Assembly: GCF_000720765.1 (NCBI RefSeq)
Contig: NZ_JODC01000005.1
Location: forward strand, 186,001 to 250,000
Length of the DNA: 64,000 bases
Direction of reading: 5' to 3'
From: Streptomyces sp. NRRL S-646
GTDB lineage: Bacteria > Actinomycetota > Actinomycetes > Streptomycetales > Streptomycetaceae
The notes beneath the pieces are model-generated. The model saw only the letters and a program-made list of their open reading frames with translations, was not told the origin of the DNA and searched no databases. Made by a program: the position numbers and the translations under genes. Every line of letters starts with the position of its first letter. Within the stretch, counting starts at the first letter, position 1. This document shows positions 32,736 to 40,533 of this stretch, piece by piece.

Positions 32736-35213
32736 ATGACGGAAAACCCCGAGCAGAACGAGACTCCCGAGAACCCCGAGCAGAGCGGACAGACCACTGA
32801 AAGCGGCAGCTCCTCGACGCTGTCCCGTCTGGCGGCCCGCCTCGAAGCCGCGACCCTCGCCGAGGCGACCAAGGAGGTCCTCCGACAGGCTCTGGGTGAC
32901 GCGGGAGCGGACACCGACTCCGCGGGCGGACCGCACCCGGACCACCGGGTGTTCCTCGACTCCGTCAGCGTCACTGGTTTCCGCGGCATCGGCCGCAAGT
33001 CCCGTCTGCCGCTCACCGCCAAGCCCGGCGTCACCCTCGTCGTGGGGCGCAACGGCTCGGGGAAGTCCAGCTTCGCCGAGGGTGCCGAGACGGCGTTCAC
33101 CGGCCGGACCGCGCGCCTGGACAAGCAGCGCAGCGAGGTGTGGCGCAGACACTGGCGCAACCTGCACGACGGCGCCGAGCCCAAGGTCGAGGTCAGGCTC
33201 AGCATGGCGGGCGACCCCCGGCCGTCCACGCTGACGTGCACCTGGCCGGGCGACGACGTCACCGCCCCCGAGGTCGAGTTCAAGCGGCCGGGCCACGGGC
33301 GGCGGCCCTTCGCCGGCGCCGGCTGGGAGCGGCCGTTGAACGACTACCGGCCGTTCCTGTCGTACTCCGATCTCGACAGGATCATCAACGGCAAGCCCAG
33401 CGAGCTGTACGACTCGATCGCCACCATCCTCGGGCTCGGGGAGCTGACGTCCGCGGACGCACGGATCCAGAGCATCGAGAAGGTGCTCAACTCCGCTCTC
33501 AAGAACACCGAGGCGGAGGTGCCCGGACTCGTCGAGGTGCTGGCCGCGCTGGACGATCCGCGGGCGGCGTCCGCCCTCGCGGCCCTCACCAAGGCAGGTG
33601 CGCCGGACTTCGACGCGTTGGACGCCCTCGTGGCCGGTCTGCCCGACGTGGACGACGGCCATCTGCGGGAACTGCGCACGACCGCCGCGCTGACGGGCCC
33701 CGACCTCGGTGCGGTCGGCCCGGCCGTCGACCGGCTGCGCGAGGCCGTCGCCGTACTCGACGACGTGCGCGCCTCCGGAGCCGAGGACGCTCACCAGCGC
33801 GGCGAGCTGCTGGCGCGGGCCCTGGAGCACAGTCGTCGCCACCCCGACGAGGACAGCTGCCCGGTGTGTGGATCGGACCGCTCGCTGGACGAGATCTGGG
33901 CCGAGCGGGCCGCCGACCAGGTCGAGGTACTGCGGCGCGAGGCCTCTGCCGCGCAGGACGCGCGCCGCGAACTGAGGGAGGCGGTCGACGCCGTGCGGTA
34001 CCTCATCGCACGGGTGCCGGCGTGGCTGCCGGCTCCGCTCGTCGTTCCGTGGGAGGAGTGGGAGGCCTGCCGCGCGATCGACGACGCCGAGCAGCTCGCG
34101 GCCCGAGCCGAGACCACCGCGCTCGTCCTCGCCGACGCCTGTGCGGCCCTGCGGGAGGAGGCGGCCCGGGAGCTGGAGAAGCTCGACGAGGAGTGGCGCC
34201 GTTGTGTCGCCCGGCTCGCGGGCTGGCTCGACCGGGCGCGCGTCGCCCATGCCGGTAAGCCCCGGCTGCGTCAGGTCCGGGCGGCCCGCAAGTGGCTCAA
34301 GGAGGCGTGCGCAGAGCTGCGTGAGGAGCGGCTTCGGCCCTTCGAGGACCACTCGCAGCGGATCTGGGAGGAACTGCGGCAGCAGAGCAACGTCGACCTG
34401 CGCTCCGTACGCCTGACCGGCAGTGAGAAGGCCGCGGTGCGCAAGCTCGTGATGGATGTGTCCGTGGACGGTACGGAGGCGGCGGCCCTCGGCGTCATGA
34501 GCCAGGGCGAACTGCACTCCCTCGCGCTCTCGCTCTTCTTGCCGCGCGCCGCTGCACCGGACAGCCCCTTCGGGTTCGTCGTCATCGACGACCCCGTGCA
34601 GTCCATGGACCCGGCGAAGGTTCACGGTCTCGCGAAGGTCCTGCACGATCTCGGCGAGAGCCGACAGGTTGTCGTGTTCACCCACGACACGCGGCTTCAG
34701 CGGGCGTTCAAGAACCAGGAGCTCGCCGTGACCGTGCTGGAGGTCGAGCGGGAGGGACGGTCGGCGGTGACGGTACGCCGTGGCATCGATCCGGTCGCTC
34801 AGGCGCTGGACGACGCGCGGGCCCTCATCCGTACACGGAACCTGGAGCCGGTCGCCATGACCCATGTGCTGCCGGGCATCTGCCGCACCGTCCTGGAGTG
34901 CGCCTTCACCGAGGCAGCGTGGTTGCGGCTGTACCGCGCCGGGCTGGCCGAGCACGAGGCGGAGAAGGCCGTCACCGCGGCCATCACGCTGAGGGACATC
35001 GCCGCTCTGGGACTCTTCGGCGACGCGTCACGGACCGGTGACGTCTACCGCGAACTGCGCAGGCGCTGCGGCCCGGGTGCGGTGGATCTGATCCGGCGGT
35101 GCCAGGCCGGAGCGCATCCCTCGGGCACACCCATGCCGGACCCCCGCCGGTTCGTGAACGACATCGAGGCCATTGCCCAGACGGTACGCAAGCCTGAGGA
35201 GCCCACGCCGTGA
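32736..35213 (+). CDS. Rad50/SMC-like AAA ATPase with CPVC hook
   Basis: An 825-residue ABC-class ATPase. It has Walker A at about residue 103 (VVGRNGSGKSSFAEG), helical coiled-coil arms, and a CPVC pair at about 375 (DSCPVCGSDRS), which is like half of a Rad50 zinc hook. It also has the signature motif at about 588 (GVMSQGELHSLALSLF), Walker B at about 612 (FVVIDDPVQSMDP), the H-loop at about 647 (VVVFTHDTRLQ), and a C-terminal domain of about 170 residues. The motifs are intact, so it should hydrolyse ATP on DNA. It overlaps a small partner gene by 4 bases. ATPase-effector pairs of this shape are common in phage defence. Confidence 0.9.
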   Translation: MTENPEQNETPENPEQSGQTTESGSSSTLSRLAARLEAATLAEATKEVLRQALGDAGADTDSAGGPHPDHRVFLDSVSVTGFRGIGRKSRLPLTAKPGVTLVVGRNGSGKSSFAEGAETAFTGRTARLDKQRSEVWRRHWRNLHDGAEPKVEVRLSMAGDPRPSTLTCTWPGDDVTAPEVEFKRPGHGRRPFAGAGWERPLNDYRPFLSYSDLDRIINGKPSELYDSIATILGLGELTSADARIQSIEKVLNSALKNTEAEVPGLVEVLAALDDPRAASALAALTKAGAPDFDALDALVAGLPDVDDGHLRELRTTAALTGPDLGAVGPAVDRLREAVAVLDDVRASGAEDAHQRGELLARALEHSRRHPDEDSCPVCGSDRSLDEIWAERAADQVEVLRREASAAQDARRELREAVDAVRYLIARVPAWLPAPLVVPWEEWEACRAIDDAEQLAARAETTALVLADACAALREEAARELEKLDEEWRRCVARLAGWLDRARVAHAGKPRLRQVRAARKWLKEACAELREERLRPFEDHSQRIWEELRQQSNVDLRSVRLTGSEKAAVRKLVMDVSVDGTEAAALGVMSQGELHSLALSLFLPRAAAPDSPFGFVVIDDPVQSMDPAKVHGLAKVLHDLGESRQVVVFTHDTRLQRAFKNQELAVTVLEVEREGRSAVTVRRGIDPVAQALDDARALIRTRNLEPVAMTHVLPGICRTVLECAFTEAAWLRLYRAGLAEHEAEKAVTAAITLRDIAALGLFGDASRTGDVYRELRRRCGPGAVDLIRRCQAGAHPSGTPMPDPRRFVNDIEAIAQTVRKPEEPTP

Positions 35214-35629
35214 ACACGACGATCCGCCAGCTGCTCGACACGGCCGACCTGCTCCTTGCGGACAGCGGCGCGCCCGTCACGCCCGGGGCCACTTCGGCCG
35301 TACCTGCCCCGCCCGCCGTGCTCGCCGCTACTGCGGCGAGCCGGTGCCGTGGTGCCGCCTTCGCCCTGCGGGCGGCGCTGGAGACCGCGGTTGCTGACAG
35401 CCTCGCCGCCAACGCCGCGCCTCGTGCGATCCGCGAGGGTTCCATGCGGTCCGGGTTCCTCTGGCTCCGCACCTGCGCTGAAGCCGGGATCGTGCGCCGA
35501 GCCAAGGCCGTGTGGAGCCTGCTCTGTCTGGGATGCCACTATCACCAGTACGAGATCGGACCCACTGCGGCTCAGGTGCGCGCGTGGCGAATGGAGGTTG
35601 CCGCCGTCGTCGATCTCTTGTGCCGTTGA
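35210..35629 (+). CDS. Small helical partner of the ATPase (139 aa)
   Basis: A 139-residue, mostly helical protein with a hydrophobic Ala-rich middle (CRGAAFALRAALETAVADSL) and a conserved-looking C-terminal block (VWSLLCLGCHYHQYEIGPT). The His/Cys cluster could be a metal site or an active centre, and a HEPN-like fold is possible but not demonstrated. GTG 35210 overlaps the ATPase stop (GTGA), so the two are translationally coupled. I do not recognise the family with certainty. Confidence 0.75.
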   Translation: MNTTIRQLLDTADLLLADSGAPVTPGATSAVPAPPAVLAATAASRCRGAAFALRAALETAVADSLAANAAPRAIREGSMRSGFLWLRTCAEAGIVRRAKAVWSLLCLGCHYHQYEIGPTAAQVRAWRMEVAAVVDLLCR

Positions 35630-36051
35630 TCAGCAACCCCCCTGCCCCGTACGCTACCCGGCTGTTGAATATCAGTGGCGGGCCGACCGGCCAGAAGTGC
35701 ACGACGTACTACTTCGCGCCATGCCCGGTGTTGTTCCGTTCCGACAAGGCAGCGGCCCGGTCCAGCTCTTGATCCTAAAATGTCTGATTCCTCAATTGAA
35801 AAGGCTTGTGGCGCCGTGTTCTGCCGAGCCGAGATTCGTTACGCCTCCGGAGCCGACGTTCGTCGGTCCTCCAGCGCAGGCCAGCGCTCTGGTTCCGAAG
35901 CTCCCTTCAGGCACTCACTCCTGGAGAACTGATTCAGGGCGGCGGCGTCCGGCCTGTACGAGGGTACGAAACCCATCGGGCCGGGCAGAGTTGGACCCCA
36001 CGTACAGTGAACGGCTCCACGGACGATCGGCGGATAATGCAGAAGGCGGCC
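35630..36051. other. Intergenic region without recognisable gene
   Basis: About 420 bases with locally lower GC (for example around 35770-35810: TTGATCCTAAAATG, CAATTGAAAAGG). Open frames across it lack plausible protein character. It marks the right edge of the defence-like region; no att-like repeat was found by eye. Confidence 0.5.
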
Positions 36052-37083
36052 ATGCGTTCCTTGACCTTCGTCATCGGCACCGGCCGCAGCGGTTCGACCG
36101 CCCTGTCACGCATCCTCAACGCCCACCCTGACGTACTGAGCCTCAACGAGTTCATGGCTTCAGTGGGCGACGCGGCCTTCCCCGAAGGCGAGTTGACCGG
36201 CGATGAGTTCTGGCAGACGCTCTTCCGGCCCGCCCCGCACTTCGAGCGGATGATCCGCAGTGGGCTGCCGTTGCCGGAGTTCCTCTACACCCGTCGCCCC
36301 GGCCGGTACACGGCCGAGACCACGGGTATCCCCGCGCTCTCCCTCATGGTGCTGCCTCACCTCACGGACGATCCTGACGGGCTTCTCGACGAACTCGGCG
36401 CGGCCGTGGTCCAGTGGCCCGAACGCGCCGCCGCCGAGCACCATCGGGCACTGTTCGACCTGCTGTGCGCGCGGTTCGGGCGGAGTGCCGTCGTGGAGCG
36501 GTCCGGTTACTCGACCGGCTGGGCGCCGGGACTGCGGGCCGCGTTCCCGTACGCGAGGTTCGTGCACATGTTCCGGGACGGGCCGGACTGTGCCCTGTCC
36601 ATGAGTCGCCATCCGGGATACCGGACGATCTCGTTGCTGCGCGAGATCAAGGCGCGGGCTGGCGTCGACAGTTTCGCCGACCTGACTCCCGAGCACGTGC
36701 GCGCGTTGCCCGCGGATCTGGCTCCGCTGCTCGACGAGCGCTTCGAACCCGCGCTCGTACGCGACCGGGACATCCCTCTGCGAACGTTCGGCAACCTGTG
36801 GTCGGAACTCGTCACTGAAGGCACACGGTTCCTCGGCGGGTTGCCCGCCGACCAGCGCAGCACGCTCTCCTACGAGAACCTCCTCGACCGTACGGCCGAA
36901 GAGCTGACTCGCCTGGCCGACTTCATCGGCGTCGCGCCCCTGCCCGAGTGGCTGCTCACCGCAGCCGAGCTGCTCGACCACAGCCGCCGCGGTTCCGCCC
37001 GACGGCTGCCGACAGACGATTTCGACGAGCTGAGCGACAGCTGTGCACCAGGCACCCGTGTTCTGCAGACACCCGTGTTCTGA
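36052..37083 (+). CDS. Sulfotransferase-family protein
   Basis: A 343-residue P-loop sulfotransferase-like protein that begins with the PAPS 5'-phosphosulfate loop (TFVIGTGRSGSTALSRIL). A 3'-phosphate-binding-type segment follows (YARFVHMFRDGPDCALSMSRHPGY), and YENLLDRTAEELTRLADFIG appears near the C-terminus. Members transfer sulfate from PAPS to sugars, lipids or peptides. The start is ATG 36052 with GAAGG upstream; ATG 36037 is also possible. There are no obvious pathway neighbours. Confidence 0.85.
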   Translation: MRSLTFVIGTGRSGSTALSRILNAHPDVLSLNEFMASVGDAAFPEGELTGDEFWQTLFRPAPHFERMIRSGLPLPEFLYTRRPGRYTAETTGIPALSLMVLPHLTDDPDGLLDELGAAVVQWPERAAAEHHRALFDLLCARFGRSAVVERSGYSTGWAPGLRAAFPYARFVHMFRDGPDCALSMSRHPGYRTISLLREIKARAGVDSFADLTPEHVRALPADLAPLLDERFEPALVRDRDIPLRTFGNLWSELVTEGTRFLGGLPADQRSTLSYENLLDRTAEELTRLADFIGVAPLPEWLLTAAELLDHSRRGSARRLPTDDFDELSDSCAPGTRVLQTPVF

Positions 37084-37145
37084 AGGGGGAGCCGGGCGCT
37101 GACCGGGCATGCTCGTAAGCCCTACGACGCCCTGCCCGTCCGTCG

Positions 37146-37191
37146 GTCGCGCTCCGGGACAGGCCGGTCAGTCGCGCTTCGGGACAGGCCG
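37146..37191. repeat. 21-bp tandem repeat after the sulfotransferase gene
   Basis: GTCGCGCTCCGGGACAGGCCG at 37146-37166 and 37171-37191 (one mismatch, 25-base period), starting about 60 bases after the stop and running into the terminator hairpin. Confidence 0.8.
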
Positions 37192-37225
37192 ATGGTCCGC
37201 CGTCAGTGAGGTCGGCGGACCATCG
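37190..37225. terminator. Bidirectional terminator between convergent genes
   Basis: CGATGGTCCGCC and its exact complement GGCGGACCATCG flank a 12-base loop, between the convergent sulfotransferase and arabinofuranosidase genes. Confidence 0.8.
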
Positions 37226-37242
37226 GCGAGTGGGGCATCGGG

Positions 37243-38739
37243 TCAGGGAGCGATGTCCCACTGCTGGCAGGCGTTGTCCAGCTGGGCCCACTGGCGGACG
37301 AGCGTGCCGTTCGCGGTGCCGCAGTTGGTCACGTCCAGCGTCATGCCGCTGTTGACGTTGCTGATCGTGTAGTGGCTGCCGGCCGGGGTGACGTCCCACT
37401 GCTGGCAGGTGTTGCCCAGCGACGACCAGAGCTGCGTCGCGGTGCCGTTGTTGATGCCGCAGTTCTGGTCGTCCAGGACCTTGCCGCTGTTGACGTTGGT
37501 GATGGTGTAGTGGCCGTTGCCCGCACTGGTGAACTTCCACTGCTGGCAGGTGTTGCCCAGGGAGGACCACAGCTGCACCGCCGTGCCGTTCGCCGTCCCG
37601 CAGTTCTGGGCGTCCAGCACCTTGCCGCTGTTGGTGTTGGTCAGCCGGTAGGCGGTGCCGGTGACCGGGAAGGTCTGGGCGGCCTGGGTGTAGCCGACCG
37701 AGACGATGTTGGACTGTACGGCGTTGTCGGCCGCGTCGGTCGGGTAGCCCGCGGTCATGACGCCCTCGAAGAACGAGCCGTCGGACCAGTTGCTGTCGTC
37801 ACCACCGGTGCCGAGGACGATGGCGCCCTCCTTGGACATCGGGATGTAGCCGCCGGTGGTCGGCAGGCTGCCGCTGTAGTCGGTCTTGAGGGAGCCGGAC
37901 TGGGCGTTGCCGTCCTTGATGGCGTAGGTACTGGTGCCGTTGTTCTTCAGCAGTGCCGTGACGAAAGCGCTGGAGTTGCCGGTGTTGTTGCTGTTGGTGC
38001 CGTTGCCGCCGGCGAACAGGCCGTTCTCCAGGTCCCCCATGACCCAGGGGCCGGAGCCGGAGCAGGGCGAGAACCAGCACTCGGTGCCGAAGTTGACGGC
38101 GTCCATGTGGCCGTTGCCGGTGTCCTTGCTGTTCGTCTCGGCGTTGCCGTAGTCGAAGCAGCAGTTGCCGTCGACGTGGTGGCCGCTGGTGACCATGTAG
38201 GTGCCCTCCGGCTGGCTGCCGGTGGCGACGCCGTTGGTGCTGTTGTCGCGGTAGCCGACGCCGGCCTGGACGGAGACGCCGTAGACCTTGTGACCGCCGG
38301 CCGTGACGGGCAGGGCGTTGGCGATGGCACCGACGTCCTGCCCACCGTTGCCGCCCGGGCCCTCGATCGTGAGGTGGTTGCCCTTGCCGCTCTGGTCGAA
38401 GATCTCGGTGATGATGCACTCGGTGCCGGAGCAGAAGGAGTCCTGGGCCGAAGCGTTGGCGTAGCCGCCGGCGGTGAGCGTCCCGATGTTCGTCGTGGCG
38501 TTGTCGGAGAGGCGCTTGACCTGGTAGAGCGCTCCGCTGTACGAGGCGAGGAGCGCCCGCGTGGTGCTGTGCGCGGCGACACAGGGCGTGCCCGCGGCGG
38601 CGTAGACGTCACACGGGAGGGACGAGGCGGCCTGGGCCGTGCCCGCGGTGCCGATGGTCGCGGCCAGGATGCCGGCGACGAGTGCGAGAACCGCACCCAC
38701 CACCCTCAGCCGGAGACCTGTCAGGTGTCTGACTATCAC
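37243..38739 (-). CDS. Secreted GH54-type alpha-L-arabinofuranosidase with ricin lectin
   Basis: A 498-residue exoenzyme. A signal peptide (hydrophobic core VVGAVLALVAGILAATIG, cleavage after AQA) precedes a GH54/AbfB catalytic domain beginning LPCDVYAAAGTPCVAAHSTT and containing NCCFDYGNAET. The last 130 residues form a ricin B/CBM13 trefoil with three CQQW repeats, where fungal AbfB enzymes have a CBM42. It removes arabinose side chains from arabinoxylan or arabinan. GTG 38739 follows AAGAGG. An operator upstream matches one before the LacI gene. Confidence 0.92.
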   Translation of the reverse strand: MIVRHLTGLRLRVVGAVLALVAGILAATIGTAGTAQAASSLPCDVYAAAGTPCVAAHSTTRALLASYSGALYQVKRLSDNATTNIGTLTAGGYANASAQDSFCSGTECIITEIFDQSGKGNHLTIEGPGGNGGQDVGAIANALPVTAGGHKVYGVSVQAGVGYRDNSTNGVATGSQPEGTYMVTSGHHVDGNCCFDYGNAETNSKDTGNGHMDAVNFGTECWFSPCSGSGPWVMGDLENGLFAGGNGTNSNNTGNSSAFVTALLKNNGTSTYAIKDGNAQSGSLKTDYSGSLPTTGGYIPMSKEGAIVLGTGGDDSNWSDGSFFEGVMTAGYPTDAADNAVQSNIVSVGYTQAAQTFPVTGTAYRLTNTNSGKVLDAQNCGTANGTAVQLWSSLGNTCQQWKFTSAGNGHYTITNVNSGKVLDDQNCGINNGTATQLWSSLGNTCQQWDVTPAGSHYTISNVNSGMTLDVTNCGTANGTLVRQWAQLDNACQQWDIAP

Positions 38740-38869
38740 TGTGAACCTCTTCCATCTCGCGATCTTCGCGGGCCCGGCGCCACGTGCGCAGGGAGCTGGG
38801 GGAGCAGGTAGGGCCGCCGGGGGCCGCGGCGTCAGCGCTGAACGCGACTTCGCCACTCACTCGGGAGGG

Positions 38870-38889
38870 GATTGTGTGCGCTAACAATC
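38870..38889. promoter_or_regulatory. LacI-type operator before the arabinofuranosidase gene
   Basis: GATTGTGTGCGCTAACAATC matches its own reverse complement at 16 of 20 positions, with GATTGT/ACAATC outer arms. Nearly the same sequence lies at 39299-39318 before the LacI gene, so one regulator probably controls both. Confidence 0.82.
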
Positions 38890-39122
38890 GAGGCTGTCGG
38901 ATTCCGCCACTCATCCGAGCTCCAGGGAGATGAGGGGGGAGTGGAGGCGGTCGGAGTGCGTGCTGCTTTCTTCGAGCGTGCCGCCAGGCGTGATAGCGCA
39001 GGTCAGAAACGTGGTTCGGTCTCCACCGGGGCGTTGCGCACATGGCGGTCTCGGGCGGCGGGGGTGATCGCCCGGTCTCGCGACTCCGTCTTTTTACGCC
39101 GGGATGAACATCCGGTCAACTC

Positions 39123-39138
39123 TCTTGAACAGTCAAGA
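39123..39138. promoter_or_regulatory. Small inverted repeat in the abf-lacI intergenic region
   Basis: TCTTGA-ACAG-TCAAGA is a perfect 6-bp inverted repeat in the 650-base gap 38740-39390. Another lies just upstream (CCGGGAT-GAAC-ATCCGG, near 39099-39115). Apart from these, the two LacI operators and a TTGACC (39287), no gene is recognised in the gap. Confidence 0.35.
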
Positions 39139-39298
39139 AATAGGAAACTGGAAGTGTGGACTCCATCCGCTCGGTCCTGTGTTCCTGGCCCGGTGGAGAT
39201 CTTCCTGAGGTTGAATCCGCTGGTCGTTGGGCTCTTGAGTCTCTGGTGGATCCGTTGGTGTGCCGAGAGCGAGCCGTTCCGGAGCCTTGACCCTGTCG

Positions 39299-39318
39299 GA
39301 TTGTGTGCGTTAACAATT
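39299..39318. promoter_or_regulatory. LacI-type operator overlapping the lacI promoter
   Basis: GATTGTGTGCGTTAACAATT is the second copy of the arabinofuranosidase operator (they share ATTGTGTGCG-Y-TAACAAT). It covers the position expected for the -10 relative to TTGACC at 39287, so binding should block transcription of the regulator gene. Confidence 0.8.
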
Positions 39319-39390
39319 CCTCACAGCAGGTCGACCCCACTCGGAGGAGCACCAGATCGGAAACAATGGCGGCGACGAAGGAGGTGGATC

Positions 39391-40422
39391 GTGGACACGG
39401 AACGCGCACCGGTGATGGCGGACGTGGCCCGGCTGGCGGGCGTCTCGCACCAGACCGTCTCGCGGGTCCTCCACGACCACCCGAACGTGCGGCCCACCAC
39501 CCGGGACCGAGTGCTCACCGCGGTCCGCGAACTCGGCTACCGCCCCAACGCCGCCGCCCGCACCCTGGCAACCCGCCGCACCCGCACCCTGGGTGTGATC
39601 AGCTTCAACACCACGCTGTACGGCCCGGCTTGCATGCTCTACGGCATCGAACAGGCGGCCAGACAGTACGAGTACTTCGTCACCGTGGCCGCTGTCGGCG
39701 CTCTCGACCGGCGTTCGGTACTGGACGCCGTCGACCGGCTCCGGGGCCAGGGCGTGGAGGGCATCATCGTGATCGCGCCGCAGACCACCGCGGTCGGGGC
39801 GCTGGCGAACGTACCGCCGGACGTGCCCCTGGTCGCGGTCGGCTGCGGCACTCACACCGAACTGGCATCGGTCGCCGTGGACAACGAAGCGGGTGCCGAA
39901 CTCGCCACCAACTACCTGCTCGACCTCGGCCATCGCACGGTGCACCACCTGGTCGGGCCGCGTTCCTGGCTCGACGCGCAGGAGCGCGAGGCCGGATGGC
40001 GCAGGGCCCTGGGAAAGCGGGGCGTTCCGGTGACGGAACCGCTGGCCGGCGCGGACTGGACGGCTCGCACCGGATACGAGCTCGGTCGGCGGATCGCCGC
40101 CGACCCCGAGGTCACGGCGGTGTTCTGTGCCAACGACCACATGGCCCTCGGCCTGCTGCGGGCCCTCCAGCAGGCGGGGCACAGAGTGCCCGAGGACATC
40201 AGCGTCGTCGGTTTCGACAACATGCCGGAGACCGAGTACTTCGGCCCCTCGCTGACCAGCGTCCACCAGGATTTCGACGAACTCGGCCGACGTGCCGTGG
40301 GCGCGCTGATCGAGCTCGTCGGCGACCCCGAGGCAGGGCTCCCGGCGGCCGACGAGACCCCTCACATCGTCATCCCGCCCACGCTCGTGGTGCGAACCTC
40401 GGCGACCCGCCCCCGCCTCTGA
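39391..40422 (+). CDS. LacI-family transcriptional regulator
   Basis: A 343-residue repressor. Residues 9-60 form the LacI helix-turn-helix and hinge (MADVARLAGVSHQTVSRVL, TRDRVLTAVRELGYRPNAAA), followed by a periplasmic-binding-protein-like sugar domain (GVISFNTTLYGPA, VFCANDHMALGLL, VVGFDNMPETEYF). GTG 39391 has GAAGGAGG six bases upstream. It is divergent from the arabinofuranosidase, and two near-identical operators suggest an arabinose- or arabinoxylan-responsive switch with autoregulation. Confidence 0.93.
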   Translation: MDTERAPVMADVARLAGVSHQTVSRVLHDHPNVRPTTRDRVLTAVRELGYRPNAAARTLATRRTRTLGVISFNTTLYGPACMLYGIEQAARQYEYFVTVAAVGALDRRSVLDAVDRLRGQGVEGIIVIAPQTTAVGALANVPPDVPLVAVGCGTHTELASVAVDNEAGAELATNYLLDLGHRTVHHLVGPRSWLDAQEREAGWRRALGKRGVPVTEPLAGADWTARTGYELGRRIAADPEVTAVFCANDHMALGLLRALQQAGHRVPEDISVVGFDNMPETEYFGPSLTSVHQDFDELGRRAVGALIELVGDPEAGLPAADETPHIVIPPTLVVRTSATRPRL

Positions 40423-40462
40423 ACAAGAGAGTCCGAAATGGGCCGTTACCGCCGCTCCCTCG

Positions 40463-40500
<38 letters not shown>

Positions 40501-40533
40501 TGACGAAGTACTACTAGACAGCAGCACGGAACA

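Noticed and set aside
17137..35629. Prophage or integrative element
   Set aside because: No integrase, transposase, capsid, portal or replication gene and no att-like repeat was seen; it is called an island only on gene content.
35640..36030. N-terminal extension of the sulfotransferase from 35806
   Set aside because: The extra codons are Arg/Ser-rich and have low third-position GC. The sulfotransferase fold begins right after ATG 36052, which has its own GAAGG site.
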